Assembly (NCBI GenBank): GCA_030613765.1
Contig: JAUWLI010000081.1
Coordinates: forward strand, 1 to 10,167
DNA length: 10,167 nt
Origin: Phycisphaerae bacterium
Lineage (GTDB): Bacteria > Planctomycetota > Phycisphaerae > Sedimentisphaerales > SG8-4
Reading direction: 5' to 3'
The first letter of the stretch is position 1, and every line of letters starts with the position of its first letter. The notes under the pieces were generated by a model. That model saw only the letters and a program-made list of their open reading frames with translations, did no database searches and was not told the origin of the DNA. The translations under genes were made by a program, and so were the position numbers. Of the stretch, positions 1-7,118 are shown in pieces.

Positions 1-3000
1 GTTGATTACAACGGGGCCGACCCTGGGATTAGCATTAGCTGAGTTCGGGGTGTTGGAGTCCATCGCCACAAAGTTGAAATTACCCGTACTGGGCTTGAAA
101 TAACGGCCAAGCGAAACGTTGGTCTGTGATGCACCAAAACCCTCCACCTGGCGGTAGCCTGTCAACATACCATACTGGTCCGGAGCCGAGGACAGACACG
201 CCTCGTCGCCATTCTCACTTAAGGCAAAAGGTATAAGACAACAGGGATCGCCCGGATTGTTGAAGTCCGTATCTTCATAGAAAACGATATATCCGTTCAA
301 AGCAATCGTTGTACCATCGTCAATTCTGTATTTCATCAGATTCGGCTCATCCCTGTTATTGTCACTGAGGAACCAGCCGCCGATGTCGATGGCCGCGTTG
401 GTGGTGTTGTGCAGTTCGATCCAGTCCGGGCCGGCGTTCGAGTGCGCCATCACTTCGTTGATTACCACGGCCCCGGGATCGGGGAGAATACCGCTGTCAT
501 CGGCGTCAGGCGAGCCGTAGCGATATACACTTGCACGCCAGGATTCTTTCTCGCCCCAGCTGTTCGGGTCGCTGTTGGTTGGGTCTATTACGGTCAGAGA
601 GAAACCGTCGCCGTCCGTGATTGAACGCCAGTCATCCTCGTAATCAAAATCGAGGATTGTCCGGCCAAGAGCATCCTGGAGCCTGATCCTTTCCCCATTA
701 TTGGCCAGGCTGCCTGTATACTGGCCGGCGACGTTAATGTTATTGGTTTGGATGTCATAAAGGTCGTCGAAGGCGGTAATGTCTTTGACCACTACGATGT
801 GACCGCCGGAGGCAAGTTCAACATCGGGAAAAGTGAAATGAATTCCTTCAGTGAATCTGACCAGATTCAAATACAGAGTACTGGGTCCAATGTTTTTCAG
901 TTCAATGAATTCTGTATTTGGGTCGTTTGGATCGCCCGTGTCGTGTGGATGGTACATAATTTCGGTAATCCGCAGATTCTCCTTGACCGGACCTATTGAA
1001 TATATCTTCTCAGTTAACGGACTCCACATTTCACCGCGCAGAACCCGCGCCTTAACATGAGTGCTTTTATCCAGCGCAAAAAATGAGCCATAAATAAGCG
1101 CATTGGGATTGACATCACCTTGACTGACTTCGCTGGCAACGAGCTCGGCAGAGATGAGAAAGTCAGAGTCTGTAGTAGAGATGTTCAGGCCGCGTATGGC
1201 GAGCACGTTGACGCCCTGCCGCAATTTACTGATATAGGCTGAGATGTCGATGTTTTCGAAGTTAACAGCGCTGCTGTCGGGATTCTCACCCGTAGCTGCG
1301 GAGTTCCACTGTGGTGTTCCGGTGAAGTTGCGTCTGGCCACTTCGGCGCCGTTGAGATAGGCAATGAATCCGTCATCGTATCGTACCTTCAGTGTCATGT
1401 CGGCTAAGTCAGTGTTGCCGACGGTGAACGGTATACGGATGTAACAGGAGGTATTGGCGTTGGGATTTCCGCCGTTATCATACATCTGGCCTTCGATGTC
1501 GATATTAAACAGGCCTACATAATTCGGGTTGCCGGTCGGATTTGTTTCGTAGCCGATACCACCGCTCCCACTGGGCCAGCTTGAGTAGTCAAAGTAATTG
1601 GTAAACCATACGTTGGGCTCACCCACCTGAAGCCCTCCGTTAGCTATATCACCAATCAGACGGAAGTTCGAGTTAAACGAGCCGTGGCTGCCTTGTGCGG
1701 CAAAAAGCTCCACGCCCGACCAGCCGCCGCGCTCAAAGAATACAAGACGCAAATTGTACGCACCTGGCGTAGTAACATTGAAAACGGCAAACGAATCTGC
1801 AGGAGCACGCGGCGAGGGATAATCCATATAGAACGAATTAGGTCCGGCCAATTCCAGGCTGAAACCGGCATCACTGTGGACTCCGAAGGTCCAGTCACCT
1901 GTACTGGGTATTTGGACTATGGCAGTGGCTTCGATAACGTAATCGTCCACGTCACCGCTGCCACCAGGGACTGGGTTGTCATTGGCGAAGTGACCGGGAC
2001 AACTGGTGTTATTATAATTGATCACTGACGATGTTTCGGCTATTACCTGGCTCTGATAAGACGGGTTGCCAATAACCGACTCCGCCGTGGCCAGATTCCC
2101 GACAGTGATATTTGCCTTGTAATAGGTAACATCGAACTCGCCTGGTGTATTGCCCAGCAGATTACCGCCATTAGCGACCGTGGGGACAAGATACCATTTA
2201 GCGGCATCCTCAGTGACAAGGGTAACGAGAGAACCCGGTATCGATTGCGCCACTGACAAACGAGGGTCATTGCCATCCAGCGTATAATAGAGTGTGCTGG
2301 CCCCATTCGGATTACCCATGATTATGTACTCACCCATACTGCCGAACACGGGCGCCTTAACATCGGGATACCAGCCTACGTCCTGAAACTGTTGGAGGAC
2401 CGTATCCAATCGAGGTGTCAGGTACGTTTTTCGGCCCCACGGGTCAAAAGTTTCGTAGAGAATGCGGTTGATTTCAGGCCACCAATCGTCGTCTTTATTA
2501 TGGGCCCAGGAAGAATGCTTGGCATCGCCCCATCTCGCCGATTCAGCAATAATCGCCATATTGATTTGATAAGCGCGGTTCAGGATGCGGTTTCGGCAAT
2601 TGTCGAGGGTCATAAGACCAGCGTTATGGAAGTTACGGTGCACATGGTCAGCAAATTGCATGCGATAATCTACATTGGAAAACATAAGTTGTTCGTGCAT
2701 CCAGTGCGGATTGAAGTAATCCCTATTTGCGCCGACCGAAGTAAACGGCTCAACCAAATTCTCTATAGAACCACCTGAACCACCTGCACCGAGGGTGTGT
2801 TCATTATCGTGATGCGGCCATTTCCAGCCATTTGGATTAATCCGATTGAAGACGCCACAGGTATTATTCGGTATGCCACCAAAGCGCGAACCCGGACCAT
2901 CCGAGTCGCCCGTGAAATATTCGATTATCATAAAATCAATCAGGTTCTCCACGTCAAGCAATCTCTCATAGGAATTATTAGGCGTGCCGTCGATGTTCAG

Positions 3001-5403
3001 TCCCTGTGCATGGTAGTACCTTTCATAATCGTAGAAGCCGGCTATCGTCTCATCGTAAAGCCGGTCAAAAGCGGCGCGGTCGCCATCTGTGGGGACCATT
3101 GTTCGGCCCGCAGTCCAGTTCGACGTCACGACGTCGTAATACTCCTTATCGCCACCCATATACGACTCACCCCAGGACGCTTCCGAGCGTTCCTGACTCT
3201 GGAAAAGACCCCAATAATGGCCATTGATGTAAACATGATAATATCTGCTTCGTGTGTAGGGATGACCCATTTCTCCCTGTAAATCGCGTGAGAAGACTTC
3301 ACGGACCATAGTGTTTTTGCTGTCGCCCTGAAAAGACCAGGAATAACTCTGACTGCATCTAAGGTCTACGTGGTCGAATACATCATCGCCTTCATCGCCG
3401 AACAGCGGATACCTCAACTTGGCATCGCCATAGGCCGAACGGAAGAACAGACGGAATGCGTGCTTGGGATTGTCACCGCTGCAACTGAAACCCCCACGAA
3501 TCCGAACACCTGCATCTATCTGAAAACCGCCGCGCATATCAAGGGGCAGTTCCCAGTGTGCCGCTCCGTTAGCGTCACGTATCTCCACCATGTCGGGAAA
3601 TCCGGGGCCCTGGGGGATTGGAGGATAGATTAACTCTACAGAGCAATGTCTCTCCCATGCCCGGCCTTCATTATACGCGTTCACATAGATGCCCTTAGAG
3701 GGATCGAAGAAGTTATCCAGGTCTGTCACGAGCGAGACCGTAGGCACGGCCTCAAGCGCATCTATTATAGTCTGACCCGAATACCTTGCATCATCAACCA
3801 CCACTTTAGTGTCCATGCCGTAATCCATACGTTGGCTGTTGAAGTAACCTGGGGCCGGCCAATCAGGACCTGGTGCCTGACCGGAGAGTGACTGATATCT
3901 CACATCGGCAGGGAAGATGTAGCTGTGTGTCTCGACCTTTGAATCAAGCCAGCCCGGCCTGACCGCAACCGCACGAAGGGTAGTAGTCTCATTCACGTCG
4001 AACGGGCCGGTATAAGTTACTCCGTGGGTTATCGTAGGCCGCGAGCCGTCGGTTGTGTAACGAATCTCGCCATTGTCCATCTCAGTGAACAATTTCAACT
4101 GGAATGAACTGTCATAAAAACCTCGTTTATGGCTAAACCAGACCTCGCTGACAATGCCCTCCGCACCGGAAATATTGAATGTATCCGGTGTCGGCGAAGT
4201 AAAGTATTGCGGAACCACCTCATTTTTGGAAAAGACCAATTCGGGTATTACCAGGAATTGCTCGTTGGATACATTGTCGTTCAGCGCCTGGATAGCCAGT
4301 ACGTTCTTCTGAGGAGAGGCTCTTAGCAAATCCAAAAATCCATTTAAGTTAACAGTTTCGAATTCAGAAGATTGCTCGTCAGGGCGGTTGGCATCGGCCG
4401 TCGAGTTCCACGTCGGTGTTCCATTGAAATTCTTTTTAACTACCTCGGTACCATTAAGATAAGCTATGTAGCCATCCTCATATCTCATCCTTAGTGTCAT
4501 AGAATCGTAGAAATACGGGTCCTCGACATAAAAATTAATACGTGTCCACAGTGAGGCATTGATGTTTAGCATCTGCTGCTGCACGTCTGTACCGAAGCCA
4601 CTTCCAAAACCAAGGCCGGTCAGTCCCGTATCCCAGGCAAAGTCGTTGAAGTCGAGGCCAGCCCAATCAGTACCCAGGGCCGCATCGCCACTGTTGGGCA
4701 CGTGATAACGAACATCTGTACCTGTGGGCACAAGTATCTCATCAAGTTGTGCCAGGCCGTACGAAATATCAGATAATTGCTGTGGATATGGTGTGTACTG
4801 GTGGACAACGGTACTACCATCAGGATCTACTATAGCAACGCACTCATCATCCCGGGCCAGTTCGAAGTTAGTATGTAAATATGGAGCATTCGGGTCACGG
4901 ATGTCCTTGTTCGAGGCAAAGACAACCATGAATTCACCAGGACCGATGTTGACGTCTGGGAATTGCCATTCCCTCAAGTTGGGATCAGGATTGCCGCTGT
5001 TCCAGTTAGCTAAATACCAACCATCCAGATTAATAGTTATATCTGTAGGATTGTAAATCTCTATCCAGTCAGGGAATTCATTGGCGTTACAGGGATCTTC
5101 TAATATGTTGTCATTTACAGCCATAAATTCACTGATTACCGGCCGCGGTACTTCTATCAGCCAGTTTTCCGCCAACAGAGCGAAGTCATCCATATTTACC
5201 CCATTGACGCCATCCAGGTCTGCAATGCAATTAGAGAAGAGACAGTTCGTGTCCGACCAGTACCAGGCAAACATCCGCATGTCTTTCCAGTCAACTTTAC
5301 AGTCATCGTTCAAATCACCGACCGGACAAGCTGCCATTACTGACCCGGCTAAAGATATGGTTAATACCAGGCTGAGCAACGTGGTTTTTATAGAACTGAG
5401 CAT
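1..5403 (-). CDS. Giant secreted CotH-kinase / lamin-tail-domain protein, 3' end outside window
   Basis: I translated the whole minus frame by hand: 1801 codons from ATG at 5403 to the window edge with no stop. Residues 1-24 are a signal peptide ending VMA. Residues 29-82 are a dockerin-like Ca-binding pair (GDLNDDC-VD, then DLDGVNGVNMDDF, ending AENWL). Lamin-tail domain 1 is about 88-206 (DWIEIYNPT, LDGWYL). Beta-sandwich copy A is 223-395, and a chitobiase/hexosaminidase C-terminal-like module is 393-500 (IRYTTDGSRPT). The CotH kinase domain is about 553-1015 (GVRIRGG, HAFRLFFRSAYG, HHDNEHTLG at 864-872). A PA14-like module follows at 1125-1240, beta-sandwich copy B at 1255-1425, lamin-tail 2 from 1475 (ITEIMYHP), lamin-tail 3 from 1644 (VINEVMAHS), and a fourth begins at 1797. 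The start is supported by GGGAAGG 9 nt upstream and an in-frame stop at 5437-5439. CotH proteins phosphorylate protein targets in spore coats; here the substrate is unknown. Likely surface or extracellular. A lipoprotein reading (MAAC) is less likely because Cys26 fits the dockerin-like pattern. Confidence 0.93.
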   Translation of the reverse strand, partial: MLSSIKTTLLSLVLTISLAGSVMAACPVGDLNDDCKVDWKDMRMFAWYWSDTNCLFSNCIADLDGVNGVNMDDFALLAENWLIEVPRPVISEFMAVNDNILEDPCNANEFPDWIEIYNPTDITINLDGWYLANWNSGNPDPNLREWQFPDVNIGPGEFMVVFASNKDIRDPNAPYLHTNFELARDDECVAIVDPDGSTVVHQYTPYPQQLSDISYGLAQLDEILVPTGTDVRYHVPNSGDAALGTDWAGLDFNDFAWDTGLTGLGFGSGFGTDVQQQMLNINASLWTRINFYVEDPYFYDSMTLRMRYEDGYIAYLNGTEVVKKNFNGTPTWNSTADANRPDEQSSEFETVNLNGFLDLLRASPQKNVLAIQALNDNVSNEQFLVIPELVFSKNEVVPQYFTSPTPDTFNISGAEGIVSEVWFSHKRGFYDSSFQLKLFTEMDNGEIRYTTDGSRPTITHGVTYTGPFDVNETTTLRAVAVRPGWLDSKVETHSYIFPADVRYQSLSGQAPGPDWPAPGYFNSQRMDYGMDTKVVVDDARYSGQTIIDALEAVPTVSLVTDLDNFFDPSKGIYVNAYNEGRAWERHCSVELIYPPIPQGPGFPDMVEIRDANGAAHWELPLDMRGGFQIDAGVRIRGGFSCSGDNPKHAFRLFFRSAYGDAKLRYPLFGDEGDDVFDHVDLRCSQSYSWSFQGDSKNTMVREVFSRDLQGEMGHPYTRSRYYHVYINGHYWGLFQSQERSEASWGESYMGGDKEYYDVVTSNWTAGRTMVPTDGDRAAFDRLYDETIAGFYDYERYYHAQGLNIDGTPNNSYERLLDVENLIDFMIIEYFTGDSDGPGSRFGGIPNNTCGVFNRINPNGWKWPHHDNEHTLGAGGSGGSIENLVEPFTSVGANRDYFNPHWMHEQLMFSNVDYRMQFADHVHRNFHNAGLMTLDNCRNRILNRAYQINMAIIAESARWGDAKHSSWAHNKDDDWWPEINRILYETFDPWGRKTYLTPRLDTVLQQFQDVGWYPDVKAPVFGSMGEYIIMGNPNGASTLYYTLDGNDPRLSVAQSIPGSLVTLVTEDAAKWYLVPTVANGGNLLGNTPGEFDVTYYKANITVGNLATAESVIGNPSYQSQVIAETSSVINYNNTSCPGHFANDNPVPGGSGDVDDYVIEATAIVQIPSTGDWTFGVHSDAGFSLELAGPNSFYMDYPSPRAPADSFAVFNVTTPGAYNLRLVFFERGGWSGVELFAAQGSHGSFNSNFRLIGDIANGGLQVGEPNVWFTNYFDYSSWPSGSGGIGYETNPTGNPNYVGLFNIDIEGQMYDNGGNPNANTSCYIRIPFTVGNTDLADMTLKVRYDDGFIAYLNGAEVARRNFTGTPQWNSAATGENPDSSAVNFENIDISAYISKLRQGVNVLAIRGLNISTTDSDFLISAELVASEVSQGDVNPNALIYGSFFALDKSTHVKARVLRGEMWSPLTEKIYSIGPVKENLRITEIMYHPHDTGDPNDPNTEFIELKNIGPSTLYLNLVRFTEGIHFTFPDVELASGGHIVVVKDITAFDDLYDIQTNNINVAGQYTGSLANNGERIRLQDALGRTILDFDYEDDWRSITDGDGFSLTVIDPTNSDPNSWGEKESWRASVYRYGSPDADDSGILPDPGAVVINEVMAHSNAGPDWIELHNTTNAAIDIGGWFLSDNNRDEPNLMKYRIDDGTTIALNGYIVFYEDTDFNNPGDPCCLIPFALSENGDEACLSSAPDQYGMLTGYRQVEGFGASQTNVSLGRYFKPSTGNFNFVAMDSNTPNSANANPRVGPVVIN
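1129..1641 (-). repeat. Internal beta-sandwich module, copy B (coding repeat)
   Basis: This codes for residues about 1255-1425 of the giant protein. It is the second copy of the module at 4219-4737, sharing the DG-IAYLNG core, the GTP-WNS segment and the NVLAI strand near its end. The two copies flank the CotH kinase region, with a chitobiase-type module after copy A and a PA14-like module before copy B. After copy B comes a short stretch (THVKARVLRGEMWSPLTE) that looks like the tail of another chitobiase-type module, leading into lamin-tail domain 2. Confidence 0.8.
2359..3747 (-). other. CotH kinase domain within the giant protein
   Basis: Residues about 553-1015. The region begins with VPTVSLVTD and continues through GVRIRGGFS and the basic HAFRLFFRSAYGDAKLRYPLF stretch typical of the CotH N-lobe, then YYHVYINGHYWGLFQSQER, the helix LIDFMIIEYFTGDSD (residues 821-835), and KWPHHDNEHTLG (861-872). 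In the CotH family as I know it, the last two motifs carry the Asp residues that bind metal and nucleotide. Here the candidates are Asp833/Asp835 and Asp866/Glu868. The HDxEHTLG form is one I associate with planctomycete members, so the domain may be active, but I could not align it. Confidence 0.82.
4219..4737 (-). repeat. Internal beta-sandwich module, copy A (coding repeat)
   Basis: This codes for residues about 223-395 of the giant CotH/lamin-tail protein. It closely resembles copy B at 1129-1641. Shared landmarks are RYEDGYIAYLNGTEV here against RYDDGFIAYLNGAEV there, then NFNGTPTWNS against NFTGTPQWNS, and NVLAIQALN against NVLAIRGLN. The predicted alternation of strands and the DG-IAYLNG motif fit a galactose-binding-like jelly roll of the sort often found beside CotH domains, so glycan binding is an inference. 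The nucleotide sequences have diverged, so this is an old duplication. Confidence 0.8.
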
Positions 5404-5412
5404 CTTCCATCG
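5404..5412 (-). promoter_or_regulatory. Spacer after Shine-Dalgarno GGGAAGG for the giant protein
   Basis: GGGAAGG, complementary to 5413-5419, lies 9 nt before the ATG at 5403. This decides the start over the ATG at 5410, which lies in another reading frame and opens only a short ORF. Confidence 0.6.
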
Positions 5413-5440
5413 CCTTCCCGACTTGTTTGCAACTGCCTAT

Positions 5441-5464
5441 AAAAAATCCATGTTTGTGGATTTT
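5441..5464 (-). terminator. Terminator-like hairpin in the leader of the giant protein
   Basis: On the minus strand, a perfect 8-bp stem AAAATCCA / TGGATTTT with a 6-nt loop CAAACA is followed directly by T residues, giving a run of six. It ends about 37 nt before the start codon. The stem has only two G-C pairs, so as an intrinsic terminator it is weak. It could act as an attenuator together with the interlocking stems just upstream at 5465-5503. Confidence 0.35.
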
Positions 5465-5503
5465 GCACACCGATACTTGCTGCCGACCGAAGTGTACAAG
5501 CAT
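5465..5503 (-). promoter_or_regulatory. Possible pseudoknot or alternative stems in the leader RNA
   Basis: In the minus-strand RNA, AUGCUUG (from 5503-5497) can pair with CAAGUAU (5479-5473) with one G-U. UACAC (5496-5492) can pair with GUGUG (5470-5466) with one U-G. The arms occur in the order A, B, A', B', so they would form an H-type pseudoknot or be mutually exclusive. The terminator-like hairpin follows at once. I do not recognise any known riboswitch class. Confidence 0.25.
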
Positions 5504-5545
5504 ATAATCTGGATTCGAAAAAAACTCCACAGTCTGTAAACAGTT

Positions 5546-5571
5546 GTATTTGTTTTCTCACAAACGAATAC
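5546..5571. repeat. 10-bp inverted repeat at the predicted transcription start
   Basis: GTATTTGTTT (5546-5555) and AAACGAATAC (5562-5571) are an inverted repeat matching at 9 of 10 positions, with a 6-bp spacer. It begins right at the start point expected from the promoter at 5580-5609, so it could be an operator. Read as plus-strand RNA the one mismatch becomes a G-U pair and the stem is followed by an AT-rich, T-rich stretch, so a plus-strand terminator is the alternative. Confidence 0.4.
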
Positions 5572-5579
5572 AATATTTA

Positions 5580-5609
5580 TTTTAACAAAAATCATACGAC
5601 TTAGTCAAT
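5580..5609 (-). promoter_or_regulatory. Sigma70-like promoter for the CotH/lamin-tail gene
   Basis: On the minus strand, TTGACT (5609-5604) matches the -35 consensus at 5 of 6. After 18 nt comes TAAAAA (5585-5580), 4 of 6 for the -10, preceded by TG as an extended -10. Transcription would start near 5573, giving a leader of about 170 nt. Confidence 0.45.
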
Positions 5610-5884
5610 GACTTTTGGCTAAAACAGGGATATGAGCGTTGTGAGTGCATGTTTGTAGCTAAATTTCTCAGGTTGCCAGGGCTTTTTTACCCTCCCCCTT
5701 GCTCAGGATGACCTGCTCCCCCAAAACTGGTCCAGTTATCATCAGATACTGGAAGATATACAGGTCCTCAAACGTACATCTTCTGCATATCTCCACTATT
5801 ATAGAGGATAGAAGTTAGAGCTGGTCCGTTTCTCCTACACCAGAACAATATGCTTCAGAATCTGTGGGTCGGGGCAGAGGGGGC
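5610..5884. other. Intergenic stretch with no gene seen
   Basis: No reading frame here has a believable start and length. A stretch of about 40 open codons on the minus strand around 5670-5802 lacks a start codon and any family resemblance. The only feature noted is the C-rich IS3-terminus-like motif at 5709-5736. No convincing terminator follows the peptidase gene that ends at 5885. Confidence 0.6.
5709..5736 (+). mobile_element. Possible solo IS3-family terminal repeat
   Basis: The motif begins TGACCTGCTCCCCC and continues AAAACTGGTCCAG. IS3-family ends commonly start with TG, then a C-rich segment such as CTGCCCC. No partner end and no orfA/orfB remnant is visible in the window, so this would be a solo relic. 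It may equally be chance. Confidence 0.25.
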
Positions 5885-6769
5885 CTACTTGTCCTGCTTT
5901 ATAGGTTTCCACCCATTGAGTGAGTAGTGTTTCGCAATATATGCATCGCTGCCCACCTTGCTAGGGTCGATTTCGTCCTTGTCGAATCGGGAGCCTTTCC
6001 TATCACCGTTTGCATCCAGCGATGTGCCCTCTCGTTTTCCACCGATTTTTGCGGTCCATACATATGCCTCTAACATATTGATGACACCATCACCGTCAGT
6101 ATCGGCGATAATGTCGGTAGAACTCATAGTCGTGGGACATCGAGAAACATACTTTTGCCCATCTTCATGTTTCATGATTGACGCCCACCAATTCTCTGCC
6201 CACGACCAGGCGTTCTCGGTTCGGCAATTTGTAGACGTTGCCGATATCACACCAGATCGTGATACATCGTCAATAATACATCCACTGTGGCAGGGATTGT
6301 AAGCACCGATAATGACTTTGGCCTTTATAGGTGCCATTAGTTTCGCCAATTCGGAATGTTTCATTTCACCGTCAATAATCGAGAACCCCGATTTGCTCCC
6401 ATGATCAACCCAGTAGATATAAAACAGGTCTTTTTCCGTGCATACCGATTGCACCCACGCATAGGCGTCTAAGAGATTTATTTTGGTACTGGTGCTGTAA
6501 ACCACCTCCGGATGCTTATCGAGCATTTCCTGGGTTGAGTACAGCCGAACATTCTCTTTCTTGAAGCCATAGTCCTCGATGAGCACTTTGTACATTTGAT
6601 TACACGTTCCAAAATAGCATCGGTGCCCCTTTTTAGCCATCACCACGATTGCATACCGCTTGGCGTATGGTTGCCATCCGTTTGGCAACTGCTCTGCTCC
6701 AGGTATTGTTGAAATCTGAAAAAGAACCGTGGCTATAGCCAATATTGCTTGCTTCTTCCAATATATCAT
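5885..6769 (-). CDS. Secreted C13/legumain-like cysteine peptidase with EF-hand
   Basis: A 294-residue protein. Residues 1-25 form a signal peptide (KK, then a hydrophobic run, cleavage near PGA). Residues 38-165 resemble the caspase-hemoglobinase fold of clan CD: strand YAIVVMA (39-45), catalytic-type His123 in YWVDHGS, and catalytic-type Cys160 in GAYNPCHSG. This order and spacing suit the C13 legumain family or related caspase-like peptidases. A canonical EF-hand loop lies at 223-234 (DTDGDGVINMLE), and a degenerate second one at 252-263 (DANGDR...D). Legumains cut after Asn or Asp; the specificity here is unknown. Seven or more cysteines suggest disulphides outside the cytoplasm. ATG at 6769 has GGAG 9 nt upstream. 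The next gene downstream on the strand is the CotH/lamin-tail giant, 481 nt away with its own promoter candidate, so co-transcription is doubtful though the calcium-binding theme is shared. Confidence 0.88.
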   Translation of the reverse strand: MIYWKKQAILAIATVLFQISTIPGAEQLPNGWQPYAKRYAIVVMAKKGHRCYFGTCNQMYKVLIEDYGFKKENVRLYSTQEMLDKHPEVVYSTSTKINLLDAYAWVQSVCTEKDLFYIYWVDHGSKSGFSIIDGEMKHSELAKLMAPIKAKVIIGAYNPCHSGCIIDDVSRSGVISATSTNCRTENAWSWAENWWASIMKHEDGQKYVSRCPTTMSSTDIIADTDGDGVINMLEAYVWTAKIGGKREGTSLDANGDRKGSRFDKDEIDPSKVGSDAYIAKHYSLNGWKPIKQDK

Positions 6770-6848
6770 TAGTGTGATCTCCGTTGTCTTGCCTTAGGCG
6801 GTGGTTTGCTCCGTTTCCAACAGGCAAAAACTATCGAAACTCACAACT

Positions 6849-6878
6849 ACTCTAACACACAGATTGTGATGTTGTCAA
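6849..6878 (-). promoter_or_regulatory. Sigma70-like promoter for the C13 peptidase
   Basis: On the minus strand, a perfect -35 TTGACA (6878-6873) is followed after 18 nt by TAGAGT (6854-6849), 4 of 6 for the -10. Transcription would start near 6842 and give a leader of about 73 nt to ATG at 6769. Confidence 0.45.
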
Positions 6879-7056
6879 GCAGGGCAAAACTGTATCCCCA
6901 CCCCTGTCCAAACCTATCCCTACCCCCCTACTCCCAGCGGCAATTCTGCCCCCAGGGAGCAGCCTGTTCTGAGCATCTCAAAACGGCAATCCTTTCCCAT
7001 TCCCTATTCCCCAGTGAACGCAATCGATTTCAGTCGATTTCCGAAACCATTATGGC
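6879..7056. other. Non-coding stretch with C-rich tract and short direct repeat
   Basis: There is no credible gene. Positions 6896-6935 are C-rich on the plus strand, with imperfect repetition of TATCCC(C/T)ACCCC; on the minus strand this gives several G runs just upstream of the peptidase promoter. Positions 7024-7031 and 7034-7041 are two copies of TCGATTTC one helical turn apart, before the TATAAT at 7057. Confidence 0.55.
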
Positions 7057-7062
7057 TATAAT
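7024..7062 (+). promoter_or_regulatory. Direct repeat TCGATTTC x2 upstream of a TATAAT box
   Basis: Two identical 8-bp repeats begin 10 bp apart (7024 and 7034). A perfect TATAAT lies at 7057-7062. The second repeat covers where a -35 element would sit and no -35 consensus is present. This is the layout of an activator-dependent promoter pointing into the transposase remnant. It may be a leftover of that element's own promoter. Confidence 0.3.
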
Positions 7063-7118
7063 ACGCTGTCAAAGGAATGGAGAAAACAATTCTGGAATTT
7101 TTAGGGTGATGAAGAGCA

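Noticed and set aside
409..3891. Many plus-strand open frames of 60-161 codons, such as 2797-3282
   Set aside because: They lie antisense to the CotH/lamin-tail gene, whose frame is unbroken and full of recognisable domains. The plus frames show no family signatures.
5404..5440. Lipoprotein reading of the giant protein (Cys26 after MAA)
   Set aside because: The lipobox lacks the usual Leu at -3, and CP-x-GDLNxDC is a known opening of planctomycete dockerin-like segments, where the cysteines probably pair.
5081..5539. A 152-codon plus-strand frame over the 5' end and leader of the giant gene
   Set aside because: It is antisense to the signal peptide and dockerin-like region, has no ribosome binding site, and its translation resembles nothing.
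5652..5705. AGGG / CCCT around a T run near 5677-5694 as a terminator
   Set aside because: The T run lies in the loop and no T tract follows the stem on either strand.
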